Of a DNA stretch of 64,000 nt, positions 25,923-37,500 are shown piece after piece. The position numbers and the translations under genes are program-made. Position 1 is the first letter of the stretch. The number at the start of each line of letters is the position of its first letter. The stretch comes from Malurus cyaneus samueli (taxonomy: Eukaryota > Chordata > Aves > Passeriformes > Maluridae): assembly GCA_009741485.1 (NCBI GenBank), contig CM019218.1, forward strand, positions 30,774,898-30,838,897. The letters are read 5' to 3'. The notes under the pieces were generated by a model that was not told the DNA's origin, did not search any database, and worked only from the letters and a program-made list of their open reading frames with translations.

Positions 25923-26184
25923 CTTCGGCGAGCGAGGGGGGAAGCGAGTGGGGCAGCGGCACTCGGACACGAGGAGTCACGGTGTGGGTAAGGCACAGCC
26001 TCCAGCGCCCCTGCTCGCAGCCTCCCCCCGCCGCCGATGCTGATGCCGCCACCAGCCCGCCCGGCCGCCGCGCCCGCTCGCCGCTTCCAGGGAGTTCGGG
26101 GAAAGCTCAACTTATAAAGTTTTGACTTACCCCGAGGAGGAGGAGCCGGCAGCGGGAGGAAGGGGAGGAGGAGGAGGAGGGTAG
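24480..26184. promoter_or_regulatory. CpG island over ZFP36L1 exon 2 start, intron and promoter
   Basis: The segment is strongly GC-rich and CpG-dense, most so in the intron (about 25,200-25,750), and includes a 15-G run at about 25,783-25,797. It covers the 5' half of exon 2, the single intron, exon 1 and the promoter, as expected for an inducible housekeeping-type gene. In the likely true order it would continue at 50,661-51,250. Confidence 0.8.
26085..26184 (-). promoter_or_regulatory. ZFP36L1: ZFP36L1 core promoter, TATA-like
   Basis: On the minus strand an ACTTTATAAG (26,111-26,120) lies about 190 bases before the start codon. A start site about 30 bases downstream (near 26,085) would give a 5'UTR of about 160 nt, a plausible length for this gene. 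Upstream is a GGA/TCC-rich stretch (26,130-26,185). The clean sequence breaks off at 26,184, so further upstream elements should be sought at 50,661 onward. Confidence 0.55.
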
Positions 26185-26899
26185 GGTGATTGACACCGCG
26201 ACTGAATCACCCGGGCGGGCAGGCCCAGAAAACTTTCGGGAGGAAGGGGGAGGAGGGACAAGGCGAAAAGGAAGGGGAAAGAAGCGAAGCGGCCGGGGGC
26301 GAGCGCTGTGTCGCCCCGCTCCGCCCTGCCGTGCTGCTGCCCTGCGCTGCGCATGCGCCGTGAGGGGCGCGGGGTGCTTTGTTGTCGTGGGCGGCTGGGC
26401 AGTGAAGGCACATCCAGTGCGCACGAGTGAGGCTGCCGCACTGACGCAACAAAACTGCAGCTTCCTGCGCGGTTGTCCAGTAGAGTCATCTGGTCCTGGC
26501 GCGCGTCTGCGCTGCGCCGCCCCGTGCGGACGTTGTGCCGCGTGCGCTCGCCCGCGCGCCGTCACGTTGTTGCGCGAAGTGTCTCCAGTGCGTGCTGCGC
26601 GTTGTTACACTCGGCGGGGGAGCCGAGGCATAGGCTTCCCCTCCGCTATGTGCTTCAGAGGAGGCTGCTCATTCCCTACTGTAGCACGCACGCGGGCGAA
26701 CATCGCAGTTGTGAGTGCCCGCGTTACCCCGTTTCGGCGACCTTGCTGCACACAGGGCATGTGGGAGGCTATGAGGTGCGCCCAAGACCGGCGGGCGCCC
26801 AACGGGTCCTCCCGGTGGGCAACCTGAGAAGCCGAGCGCTCTCGTGGCGGGTTACGGTCCTTGAGGCGCTGTATATAATCTGAGGACACACAAAAATAA

Positions 26900-29259
26900 G
26901 TGAGGTAAAAACCTCGCAACCACGGGTGGATATCGTCCTGCCCGCACTGTGCCGAAAGTCTCCCTGGAGTGCCTCCGTTAGAGCCGGGAAGTACTGAGGG
27001 CGCGGACCGCAGTCGGCCCGTGGCAGACGTTGTGTGAACCCGCATCACGCGCAGGGGACAGCTTAGTTTTGCTGGAGTGTCCTCGCCTGCATGCAGACGC
27101 GCGACGCGCCCACTCCCAGCTCCAGGATTCGAAGGCTGCTATACATACCTGTTGCCATAGCAGATTTTTATGAATCCTGTTGACGAGAGAGAGATCTGTC
27201 AAGGTTGGTAGGAAAACTGGGGATGCGCAAAATGCCGCGCACAGTAATTTAAGTTGTTAAATACGTGTCTGCCCTTTAAAAGGGTGTTTGATAAATCCTG
27301 CCTTTTTGACAACCTCTCAATGCATACCTCTCAACCATTGTAAAACTGAAAAACAAAAAAATAAAAAATAAAGAGATATGGAATGACTCATATGCGAGAC
27401 TATTCCAGGCAGTAACAACATAGTATACCAGGTTTCAGTAGAAAGCAAGAGTATGATTGCAAGTGCGAATCAATACATTGATAATCGGTGGGAACTGTCT
27501 ATGGTGGGAGGAGGTGGGGGCAAACGATTGATGTGCTCATTTTCGTAAGGCATCTCAAATAGCTATGGGAACTACAAGTCAGCGATGATTGTCGATCTTG
27601 GTCTTCTCCTTCATCCTCAGTGATCGTGGGGAGGCCTCCCATCTCCAGATCGTCTGCAGATTCGTTAGGGATGAATCTCTCTCGCCCTTAGCCCCCAGCT
27701 GCAGGTTAGGCTCACCCCGCCGTAGCTTCGAAGTGGTGAATGTAAAAGTGTGCTGTCTTTTCTTGACGGAAGACTCGTGCTGCTAATGGTGGTCACTCCC
27801 ATAGGGCCCTCTTATCTTCTCAGAGGCGGACGAGCGCGTTCCCTTCACCCTCCCGACAGCCTCCGGGCTCTTCACTGCCTCCTTCATCCTCCTCGCTGCT
27901 TACTGCACAGTTGGACATGACTTTCCAAAAAAACAAGAAAAGTTCCTCAAGATAAACACCTAACCGCAGCAACAAGAAAATCACCCTCTGCTCTCCTGGT
28001 GCAGACGAGCTCGACCCTCGACGTGCGCATCGCGACCGACGAGAGCGTTCACGAAACTAGATCGCATTTCCTCCTCTGTTTCTTGCGTTTTTGGAGTCGT
28101 ATCCCCTCCTGCAAACTGAAGGGGGCATCTGGACTTTGGCGCTGGCCGGCTGATCTTTTTTCCCCCTGCTCTTTGGATGACGTGAGAAGCATCAACCAAA
28201 CAAGCCGCGGCCCGAACCGATAGTGAGAAAATATAGACACCACAGGTAGCTCCCAGGTATTCCGATGTTCATTGTTATAAATTATGTGACGATTAGTGTC
28301 ATTTCTCTCCCGTGATCATAACGAGGCAGAGCAACTCCCATGGTCTCTCCGCGTGTGTCCTTCTTCTTTATAGTTTTCTTATTGTGGTTTGGTCCAGCCT
28401 GCACCAGCTATGGGCGCGAGCCCGCAGTGGGCTGCGGCGGCTGCTGCCAGGCGTGACGCCGCTTCGGGTTTCCTCGTAGGCAGAACAGAGCTCCTTTTGG
28501 CTGGTGCAGCTTTATGGGCTCGCCTGGGTTTATTATACTGCAAATGTTTTTTTTGGAAGATTGTTCACAAGTGGGAGTGTTATATCATACACGAGAGGGA
28601 GCAGACCTGTTGTTCTCCTCTATTTTGATCTCTTGCCTTTCTTTTGCCTCTCGCTATTGTTTTCTGTATCTTTGTAGCTTTTTTATTGTGTTCTTTATTT
28701 TTATACTCAGTTGTGCTTCTGAGCCTCTCTATAATTTAATATCTATTTAATATGTTAGTTTCCACTGAAACGTCTTCTCTGTAAGCTTCATATCCGTTTC
28801 CTTAAGTAGTTTACCGACAAAGCCAGCTGCGGCTTTTCGGTAATAGCCGCTCGGATATTTGCTAGTAAAGTGCATAATGTCGGACTCATGGCCGGTGTTC
28901 TCCCTTCTCCCTAGGCCTCGTGCCCTGCTTGCATATGACTTTAATCGTCTCTCTTTCTCATAGTTCTCGGTCTTTAAGTGTCAACCGGCCACGGCGCTCG
29001 TGATGCTCCTCGCAGACGACAGTTGTATTACTTAGTCTGTCACGATGAGCTGCAAGTAGTTCTTCCATCCAGAGGGATGTCCGGCAGCCCGATCTCTCCT
29101 CGCGCGGTCTAGCAGAAGGCCCTTTGGTCCCTGCTGACACGTGACTGGCCGCTTTTGCGTATACCTCTCTCGCAGTCCACACGGTGTTTTGCTCTGTATC
29201 TACCTATGTTTTGCGTAGACTTGGGGTTAAGGGGGACTGCAATTTGGCTGCGTAGAGAG
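26900..29259. other. Gene-free noisy sequence
   Basis: No gene is supported. Most of it can be anchored to 51,250-52,525. Two anchors are the block at 27,239-27,305 (matching 51,311-51,377) and the end at 29,260. Intervening pieces have no counterpart, including the inverted 122-bp segment at 28,429-28,550. Motifs read from this copy should not be trusted. Confidence 0.6.
28429..28550 (-). repeat. Inverted 122-bp copy of 18,580-18,701
   Basis: Reverse complement of 18,580-18,701, essentially exact, lying within the noisy copy. The clean partner region lacks it. Its accuracy contrasts with the surrounding errors, so it may have been brought in by a short contig or a chimeric read. Confidence 0.85.
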
Positions 29260-30947
29260 TCAAGCCGCAAAAGCTGAAGCTGAGAAGGGATTTTTTTTCC
29301 AGTGATTTAGCTTGGCAAACTCCGACTCCGTGGTGGTCTGCCTTGCATTGCCACTGCGCACATGCTCAGATCAGGAATTTAGCTGCTCACCCCACCTCGT
29401 GGCTAAAAGTCAGAGCCCTCCGGGCCAGAGTGGGAATTTGTGTGGGCATGAATTCACACCGAGCAGAGGAATGAAAGAACTGGAGCCTTACACCGCCCAC
29501 CAGAGCCGTGAACTTTGATAGATGCAAATAAATAAAGATAGGTAAATGAATAAATGAAAGTCAATTATTAAAGAAGATTACTGAAAAAGTGAATGAATGC
29601 AATGCCATGCTCATAGCCTACTTGTGTGGGTCAATCCATCCAGATCCAACACATTCCCGCTGGGATACTACAGCTGGGCCCAGGAAGCAGGAATAAATGT
29701 CCAGAACCTCCCAAGCCTTTACCAAACTTGACCTCAGTGCAAGGTGCTGCTTTTGGACAAGCCTTCTCCTTCCATGGATCAAATGCAAGCAGATGCTAAA
29801 CTTGTCACAAAATACAGAGGGATAAGATTCTGCATCAGCCCTTGGCATACATTTAACAGAGCAATTAAGAACCGCTTTCCTCCACAAGAGCTGGAACAGG
29901 CCAGAGTGGTCAGGAAGTGAGGTAGAAGAAAGAGGCAATGAATGAAATGATAATGGCAGGAGGTTCAAAGGATTACTTTTTCCAATTGCATTTGTATATA
30001 AAACTGTGGGCTCATTGGCACATGATGCTGTGGAGGTCAAAAGTATAAACTGGGTCAAAAAAGCAATTTGACAAATTTATGGAGGAAAAGTCCCTGGAGG
30101 TTTACTAAAGGCAAAGGCAGACCTTTGTGACATGTTGCTGGACGATGCACAGCAAAAGTATCACTCTCATTCCCCTGTTTTCCCCTGTAAGCATTGACTG
30201 CTCTTGGAGGTAAGAGGAAAGCCCCGACAGACCTTTGATCTGATCCAGTTTGGCACTGGGATGTTCAAATCAGCACTATCTTGTCCCCGAGCCACTGAGC
30301 ACAGGTTCACACACTGGCCTCTGCTAAAGGCTGGAGAACAGGCTCAGGGGGTGGCTGCACTCTTTGCCCAGTTTAACTCCCCGTCAGGGTAATAAGAAGT
30401 TACTTTGAGGACATGAGTTAAACTGAATCCAAGTGCCAGCTTTGCCACAAATATATTTGATGATGGTACAGCTCCCATAGCAAAAGAAGGAGGTTGCTAT
30501 CTTAAGACACCTGCACTTCCCTTCACCTGGAGCCATTTGGCAGTAGGAAGCCTGCAGGTCTGCTTGCATCAGAGTTACTGAGCAAGAACTTGAGCACAAA
30601 AAAGCCTGAATTGTTGAAAACAAGGTGGGGGTGGAGTGTTTTGGTTTATCTCCCTCCCACTACTCAGTTCCCAAGTTTCAAGGTAGGAAAGGGAAGTGCT
30701 TTCGTCACAAGCAAGGTTTTCCCCTGTGAGTTGCAGATGAGTTGAGCATTTCACTCCCCTGCTCCCATGGGAATCCTCAGGTAAACAGCCATGTCCTGCA
30801 ATCTCTGCCTGTGCCAAGGTTGGGGCCAACATCTCAGGGAGCAGGGGAGAGGACACGGTGATCCTCGCTGCTCTGGGGGTCCCCACCTCCCCACCCTCCC
30901 TGCCCCTTGCCTGGGGCGGATGGCTCCAAGGCACTGGCAGGGCTCAC

Positions 30948-31062
30948 CTGGAGAGCTCATAGCGCACCTTCCCCACGCGCATGACACGAGAGTCACCCGA
31001 GAGGTCTGGCAGCTTCAGCCGGGCCAGCTCCTTCTCCAGGATCGCGATGCCCTGCTCATGGG
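30948..31062 (-). CDS. BPI/LBP-family protein, coding exon 2 (partial gene)
   Basis: This 115-nt exon has a CCCACAG acceptor (exon from 31,062) and an AG|GTGAGC donor (exon ends 30,948). Read after exon 1 (34,396-34,510, one base carried over) it gives an alanine, then HEQGIAILEKELARLKLPD and LSGDSRVMRVGKVRYELS. This is the start of the N-terminal barrel of BPI/LBP proteins, where the family has a '(Q)YA-x-QEG...LPDF(S/T)GD...VG(K/R)x-(R/K)YE' pattern. Exon length and phases (1 in, 2 out) fit the family's gene structure. Family members bind lipopolysaccharide and other lipids extracellularly. Exon 3 is missing because the sequence left of 30,793 switches to ZFP36L1 upstream DNA. CETP is a less good match. 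Confidence 0.8.
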
Positions 31063-31280
31063 CTGTGGGGACACAGGGAGAGCGTCACTGCAGAAGCTGG
31101 AGCACACACTGGGCACACAGTGGGAGGATCAAAGGAAACATCCAGGTGATGCCCTGGCTGCTTTCCACCTCTCAGGCTGGCTTTAAAGCAAACCTCCATG
31201 CACAGAGCCCTGCAAGCACACAGACAATGCAGCCTGGTGCCCTGCTTGCAAGCCCAGCCGAAGGTGGTGACCAGAGAAAG

Positions 31281-31318
31281 GAGAGGTCCCAGTCCTCAGC
31301 GTCCAGGCAGTGAACCAG
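31281..31318 (+). repeat. 38-bp direct repeat, left copy (junction)
   Basis: Identical to 33,657-33,694. The repeat lies within intron 1 of the BPI-like gene. Joining the intron at this overlap removes 31,319-33,694 and gives an intron of about 957 bp between exon 1 and exon 2. Confidence 0.9.
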
Positions 31319-31328
31319 NNNNNNNNNN
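31319..31328. other. Assembly gap (10 N)
   Basis: Ten N bases placed exactly where the BPI-locus insert ends and ZFP36L1 upstream sequence resumes. The 38 bases before it recur at 33,657-33,694. Confidence 0.99.
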
Positions 31329-33656
31329 TTTTCTGTGGCGGTGCTCTGCTGTACAGAGGCTGGGAACAGAGGAAGAGCAAACCATCTACTTTTATTTTTG
31401 CTGGGGGTGTAAAATGATCCGAGGCTTTCTGCAGTTACTATTTTATACATATCTTTTGGGACTGATGCTATTTTTTTTTGGGACTGATGCTATTTTTGTT
31501 GGCTGTGCCCCCTTTTGCTGGTCTCTGCAAGCGGGTGTAGATGTTTCCTCTGTTCCAGCATCCTCAGACACTGTGGCCTTTCAGGGGGAGTAGGCGGATG
31601 TCAGCGTGGCCTTTCCCCACCTCTCTGTAACTTTTAATACTTCTTTTATTTTGGCCTTGCGCTTCTTCCATGGAACATCTCTGGGGTAGCCACTGGGAGG
31701 TGTAAATGGCTCGGGATGGAAACCACAGCTTGTAGGTTGCGCCCTCTGCAGGCGTTTTCTAGTGTACCCGAGGAAATCAGGTCTCTGCTGCTCCCAATGA
31801 AAGGAGATATTACCAGCTGTCGAGAGAAACAAATTCAGAGATAAGGAAAGTGTTAAGGTGGTGGGAAGCAACGGGAGTGAGAATTCCTGGCAGCTCGGGT
31901 ATGTAAACATTCATAAAATAGAGAGTGTGTGCATGTGTGTTACTTTGTGTGGCAGGAAAACCCAGAAGCTACTTCTTTATTTTGCTGGTTGTTTGCAGTG
32001 GTACCAGACAAATATTATAAGCCCTTAACCTCCTGGCTTTTACACCTGTGAATGACCTAAAGACCATCCAAGGTGATCTAATTACAGCACTCTTTACTAA
32101 TTAGTAATTGGTTTAGGATCTGATTTAGTTGGTCATAAAGAGGGCTTTTCTGTTTTTCAGCTCAGATTGCAGAAAGCTACTTGGGGGAGGTGAGGGGAAG
32201 GAAGACATGGAGGTGGAGGAATGTGTGGCTCTTTGAAGTGTCACATGAAATGTGACTAGCTGCCACAAATTAGCACCGGTGCCACTGACAAGACACTTGC
32301 AGTGGAAAAAGCAGAGATGTTCTTTTAGCGACCAAGGGTAAGGAATTGGCTGACGTTAATGGATCTCAGTTATTATTTCCAGTGGAATATAATGCAGTTG
32401 ATGTATTCCGCACAGCAGGACAGCAAGCCCATGAGAGAGTTTATCTGTTGTCATTTCTGGCTCGGGACTGGCTAGCCCAATCCTGGGGTCCATCCAGCTG
32501 CATCAGGTCCAGGCAGCCCAGTGCTGAGGGTTGGCAGAGGGCTGAGACACAAACCAGTGTGCCAAAGGTTGGAGGGCTGAGGAAAAGACATACCGGAATC
32601 GGTGCTGCATGGTGGTGAAGTGCCCGACAAGGAGCATCTGGCTCTCTGCCTTTGGACCCAGGGTGTGGGGCTGTTACTTTTACCCCCAGCTCCATGCAGC
32701 CGCGGCAGCGCCCAGCTGGGTCATGCACAGCGTACGAAGAGACAAGAGGACCAAGCCCAGCAGACCTCAACGCACCACACATCTCCGCTGCCACTTGCTG
32801 CTCGGCACATAAACCTCCTGCAGGAGAGATCTCCCTCTTCTTAGGGCTTTTGCTGTTCTCCTGAAGTTACAAAGCCTATAGGGCAAGGGCGCAAGACTTC
32901 CATCTGATCTCCTCCTTCCTGAACATCCACAAGTGCACAAAGCTAGAGAGATTTTCATCCTGCCCGTGTGGATAAGGGGAGCTGAGGAATGCCCAGCCTG
33001 GCTACGCAAGGCAAGTCATGGAGCAGATGTGTTGTTGATCAGCGGTGGAGCAGAGCCAGGAAGTGCTGTTGGGTATTCTGGGTGCTCTGTCGTGCTGCAG
33101 GTCCCCAGAGCAGCACCCCGTCCCCTCCTATGCACAGAGTCTGATGTGTTGGGACAGCCTGTGCAGCCAGTTGCTGGCTTTCCTCTTTCCTTCAGGTCTC
33201 AGCCAGCACACGGTGGTCCTGGAGTCCCCAAATCCCTGCTGGGCCCGGCCTTCAGCAGCTGAATGGTGTACGGCAAGGGCACAGCTCAATAGTGTCCTTA
33301 GACCTGGCCTATCTGTGCAGGGCTCTGTGCCCTTCAGCGGCAGAGGGGAAGTCAACATTTATCTACTCAATAAATTGTTTTTCAGCTTCAGGGCAAGTGC
33401 GCAGAAGCTTTAAAAGAGGTGTGGCAGTTTCAGCAACCTGCCTCACATCAAAAACAGCGATTGCTTGCTCATCATAAGATGGTTACTTGGATGTAAATGA
33501 CTCAGGAGCACGATGAAACGGGCATAGATCTCAGAACATCAGCGGACAAATCTCTCGTCTTCTTGTTCCACACATCCTGCATCATGCGTCCCAAGCCCAT
33601 GCACCAGCAGGATGATAAATGCAGCACAGTGATTTCTCGTCTGGCCTTGCTCTGGT

Positions 33657-33694
33657 GAGAGGTCCCAGTCCTCAGCGTCCAGGCAGTGAACCAG
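33657..33694 (+). repeat. 38-bp direct repeat, right copy (junction)
   Basis: Identical to 31,281-31,318. To its left is the end of the noisy copy; to its right is undisturbed intron 1 of the BPI-like gene. Confidence 0.9.
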
Positions 33695-34395
33695 GTGAGG
33701 TGTGCAGGAGGACCTAGGCACTGGACCACTCCGTGCCCAGTGCCAGCAGGCAAAGATGGATGGAGTTTAAGTCTTAAGGGTGCAGCACGGCATCAGTGGG
33801 TGCTGCATCCCTGTGTCTATCTGGGAAGGGGAGCCATGTTCCCTCACACTCGGCTGGCAGAGCTGCCGGGTAAATGAGCTGTTTCTCACACAGTGTATTT
33901 CAATCTATAACTGCGCTCTGCTGGAGCTGGGGCTCTGCCCGCTTCGATAAAAACAGCACGTGGCCCATCCATCTCTGTCATTGCCCCACTCGAACCTTCC
34001 CACCTCCTCTCTCCTCTGCACTCTCTCCTCCACGGCTCACGGCTCAGCTGCCTGGACATGTGGTCCTCAGGGACCAGACCCTCCTGCTGTGCCAGCCCCC
34101 AACACTGCCTGGCTGCAGCCCCCTTAGACTCCACAGGGCTGCTCCCCTCTGCAGGGACTCCATCAAGTTGCAAAGTGTGAGTCACACAGGTGCAACAGGG
34201 GAAGCCCTGGGCGATGGTGCATTTGGCACCTCTGTTCAAGGATTTCTCCGTCCTGCCCCTGTGCTCCTCACATGGGCACCCATGGCTGAGGATCCCCCAT
34301 CCTGGCCCAGGACCCTGCACTTCTCACAGGGTACCTGGCTCCACACCTCTGCCCCCAGCACATCTGTGAGGAGAGAAATCAGAAGCAGAACCCAC

Positions 34396-34510
34396 CGTAG
34401 TCCAAGCCTGCCTGGGTGATCCTCACCACGAAGCCAGGGTTGGTGGCTGCGGTGAGAGCCAGGCACAAGGCCAGTGCCCCACATGCCACTGCCAGGCTCT
34501 GTGCTCCCAT
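34396..34510 (-). CDS. BPI/LBP-family protein, coding exon 1 with signal peptide
   Basis: ATG at 34,510; 38 codons plus one base, ending TAC G|GTGGGT at 34,396. The first 22 or so residues (MGAQSLAVACGALALCLALTA) form a signal peptide with a hydrophobic Ala/Leu core. The mature start TNPGFVVRITQAGLDY matches the 'NPGxVxRIT-x-(K/A)GLxYA' opening of BPI and LBP. Together with exon 2 at 30,948-31,062 it forms the first 76 or so residues of a secreted lipid-binding protein, about one sixth of the usual length. The gene is split by foreign sequence in its first intron and has no exon 3 here, so the break looks like assembly, not gene decay. Which family member it is (BPI, LBP or an avian BPI-like paralogue) cannot be decided. 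Confidence 0.85.
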
Positions 34511-34527
34511 CCTGGCTTCCTGCCGTG

Positions 34528-34570
34528 CCGTGCTGGGCTCTCCCTGCCCGCACCACTTTTATATCCCTGC
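34528..34570 (-). promoter_or_regulatory. TATA promoter of BPI-like gene
   Basis: On the minus strand GGGATATAAAAGTGG (about 34,554-34,568) lies about 50 bases before the ATG. Initiation about 30 bases downstream (near 34,530) leaves a 5'UTR of about 20 nt. A strong TATA box suits an inducible, tissue-restricted defence gene. Confidence 0.65.
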
Positions 34571-37500
34571 CAAAACGGGAACCACAAGCGAGGGTGGTGT
34601 GTGGAACAACAGGGGACGTCCCCAGGACTTCCTGCTTGGCCACCGCCCTGCTCCTCTGTGCCACTGGCACCATGGCACGGCCCAGCATAGAGGCACACCT
34701 GGTGCCTCTCACCGATGGCAGGGAAGGGACAGTGGAAACTGGGAGGCAGCAGCCCAGTTTCCAGCTCTTTGTCAGTGCCAGTGGTCCCTGACTGTGGAGA
34801 AGAGCTGGGTTTGGCACTGCCAGCTGAGCCTGACAGAGCCACACTCCTGCAGCCTGCACCTAGCAAAAGCTGGGAACAGCCCAGGCTGCCCAGGAACAGT
34901 GTCCCAGCGCTCTGCTCCGCATCCCTGTCCCTCCTATGAATCTCCTGACTACTCTGTGAGCTGCTGCTGTCACACCACAGACCTGCCAAAGACACCAGAG
35001 TAGCCTTGGGGCACAGCAATGACTAAGGAAGGCAGGTCACAGCTTCTGACCCCATGTGAGCAGACCCTGGAGATGCCCACACCCAGCAGGGCTGGCAAAG
35101 GGGCACCTGCCTGGGCTGGGCAGCTGCACCAGGGCAACAACATCAGTGAAGTGCCCTGCACCTCCAGGGCCTCTCACGGGGCAGTCACGCACAGGAGGAG
35201 ACATCCATTGCCCCAGGACCAAGCCCCAAAGACAATACTTCTGAGTTTAAACACTTCGCAGTCTCCTCTGGATGTCACAGCTCTTGTCAAGATGGCTCGA
35301 GACAGGGGCAGGAACCAGGGTGCAGCCAGGCAAAGGTGAGGGGGGAACACCCCTGTGCCCCCCACCCAGGAGAGCTGGGCTGGCTGGTCTCTCCTTGCAG
35401 GACAAAAGTGAGGGAAGAAGAAATGATTCAGTTACTTTCATTTCCTGTTGGGGTCCAGGCACAGGAAACCCATAGCTGCTGATGCAGGCAGATCTCGTGC
35501 TGGATCCAGGGAAGTCCTGGCTGCCAGAGGCAACATCCCTGAACCCATCAAGGATGTTGTGAAATGCAGCTATTGCTCAAGCACAGCAATCCCGCGGTGC
35601 TGCAGCCTCAGGAGACCCCAAGAGATGAGGCCACGGGGTCCTGGGTGTCCGCACTGGAGGAACTCGGCACGTGGAGATCCAGGACAGAGAGACCAAGACA
35701 CTCAGCTCCTCTTTGCCTTTTGTGCCACAAGTTTTCAGCAGGGTCACTTGCAGGCTGCCTGGCAGACACCCAGCAAATGCCCACTGGGTATTTGGAAAGT
35801 GGCACCGCAGTCATTGTCAGCTCTGGGACCTGGGATACAGGGACAGGGCAAGGATGGTCCCTGCAGAGAGGGACAAACCACCCACCCAGGGCAGGGCTGT
35901 GTCCCACAGGCACCTTCATCACCACCCACAGGCTCCATCAGTGCCAGCCTAATCCATCCCTGGGAGCCAGGAGCCTGTGGGCAGAGCTCCTTTTGCCCAG
36001 AGCTCCTTTTGCCCAAAAAAAAGCATCCAAGAGGAGAGGAGAAAGGCAAAAGGCCAAATTCCAACTCACAGCATCTTTGGCATTGTCACTCATCATAAGC
36101 TCTTTGCTGGGTCTGGCTCAGTTCAGGGCAGGAGCTCCCAAACCTGCCATGGTGATATTCATCTCACTGAAGGGCTGCTTCAAAACAATGTTCAAGATGT
36201 TCAGAAGGAGCATTGAGGAACCAGAACTCTTCCATAAGGAGAAATTAAATGTTACAGGGAGCAGCACAGAGAGGAAGCAAAACCAGGAAGTCTTCCCCTG
36301 GGTTTGAGCAAATTTTGAAGTCGAACTAAAAAAAAACCTTCAAAGAGCCGAACCCTGACCAAACACTGCCGTGTTTGGCAAGGAACAGCCAAAACCACAT
36401 CTAAAGCTCACCATTTGTGCTGGTTCCGGTAGTGCTTCCTGCAAGGGGTGACAGATGGAATGGAACAGGAAATCCTGCCCTGCCTGACCCAACCCTTCGG
36501 ACAGGTAAAGGCTTCTCCCACTGAGCTGCTCTGTCTGTTCTGGCAGTGTGGGATCTGCTCCACTGGTGAAGTGTGGGTTCTCCCAGACTGCTGGTGAAGA
36601 AATGGGAATGGTCAGATGGGAACCAGGAGCCCAGGAGGACAGGGACTTGCAGGACATCTGTGCTGCTGCTGCCCTTTGCCCAGGACTGCAGGTCAAGACC
36701 CCTCTCTCCATGTCCCCAGGTCAGGAGTCCCTCTTGCCCCACACACTCCTTGGCACGTGTGGGCAGTTCCCCGTCCTGCCCCAGCTCTTTCCACATCTCT
36801 CGTGATGCCACAGTTCAAACCACCCTGCAGCCACGTGCTGGGGCTACCCAGGGACGACAGCAGATGGGTTGGGGCTGTGAGCAGGGACACCAGCCATTTT
36901 TGCCATCTGCAAGGAAATCTGGACACATCTGTGTTCCCCAGTGCCATAACCACACCTGGGAATTCCCTGGGCAGCTTGGGCCATGCCAGAGGAATGACTG
37001 GTGCAGCTGGCAGGTGTATGTGGGCTGGGGAAAACCCAGGGACTCGGCAAGAAAAATGAGAGCAGAGTTTGGAGGGAACTTGGAAAGAGAAGTTGACAGC
37101 CCAAAATAAAACCTCCCTCACCCATTTCCAGCCTGGACAAGTTCATTGTCACCAACAGAAGTGGGCTGTGGTCAGGACCCATGGCAACTGTGGCTGCCCC
37201 CAGACCAACAGGGACTTCATCAGACCTCGGAGAAACCCTGTCATCGAGGCGTGGGGGGCTGAAGCTTCTGCCCACTGCACCACGTGTGGTGTCACTGACC
37301 ACTGTCACCTGCACATCTCTGACAGCCTCTGACCCAGCAGCATCTAAAAATACAGCTGGGGAACATGTGGGGGCTCCTCCACAGTTGTTTTCCCAGCTGC
37401 AGGCTCAGCATGACCCAGCCTCGGCTGTTGCTGGAGCCGGGAGGGCTCTGGGCCAGCACCGGGTCGCTGCTGACGCCAGCCCTGACCGCTTCATCCAACA

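Larger units (their letters stand above)
26184..33656 (+). repeat. Indel-rich direct copy of 50,661-56,415
   Basis: From GGGTGATTGAC at 26,184 the sequence follows 50,661 onward in the same orientation and order, to about 33,656 (matching about 56,415). Quality varies sharply. 26,184-29,259 is full of insertions, deletions and substitutions and is about 1.2 kb longer than its partner. 29,260-31,625 is nearly identical apart from an inserted 536-base block at 30,793-31,328. 31,630-33,656 again shows frequent small indels. Alternating near-identity and indel noise is the mark of a gap filled with uncorrected long reads around a short good contig; an evolved duplication should diverge more evenly. 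Confidence 0.85.

Noticed and set aside
25138..26043. Long frames on both strands in the ZFP36L1 intron and 5' region
   Set aside because: Compositional artefacts of the CpG island; no family resemblance, and they overlap each other in several frames.
27265..27290. CArG (serum response) element in CCCTTTAAAAGGG, also at 51,339 on
   Set aside because: The A/T core has seven bases instead of the six required by CC(A/T)6GG, so it is not a consensus site despite being present in both copies.
26184..33656. A genuine recent tandem duplication of the ZFP36L1 upstream region
   Set aside because: Identity jumps between near-perfect and indel-riddled, an N gap and foreign exons sit inside, and the edges coincide with broken genes. 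Not fully excluded; listed as the alternative to test.
30948..34510. BPI-like fragment as a decayed pseudogene
   Set aside because: Both exons have intact frames, splice sites, signal peptide and TATA promoter; the break falls at assembly junctions, not at mutations.
35448..36307. Overlapping 216- and 247-codon frames between the BPI-like and PLEKHG4-like genes
   Set aside because: Two frames of the same strand cover the same bases and neither resembles a protein family. The bases read as ordinary GC-rich intergenic DNA.
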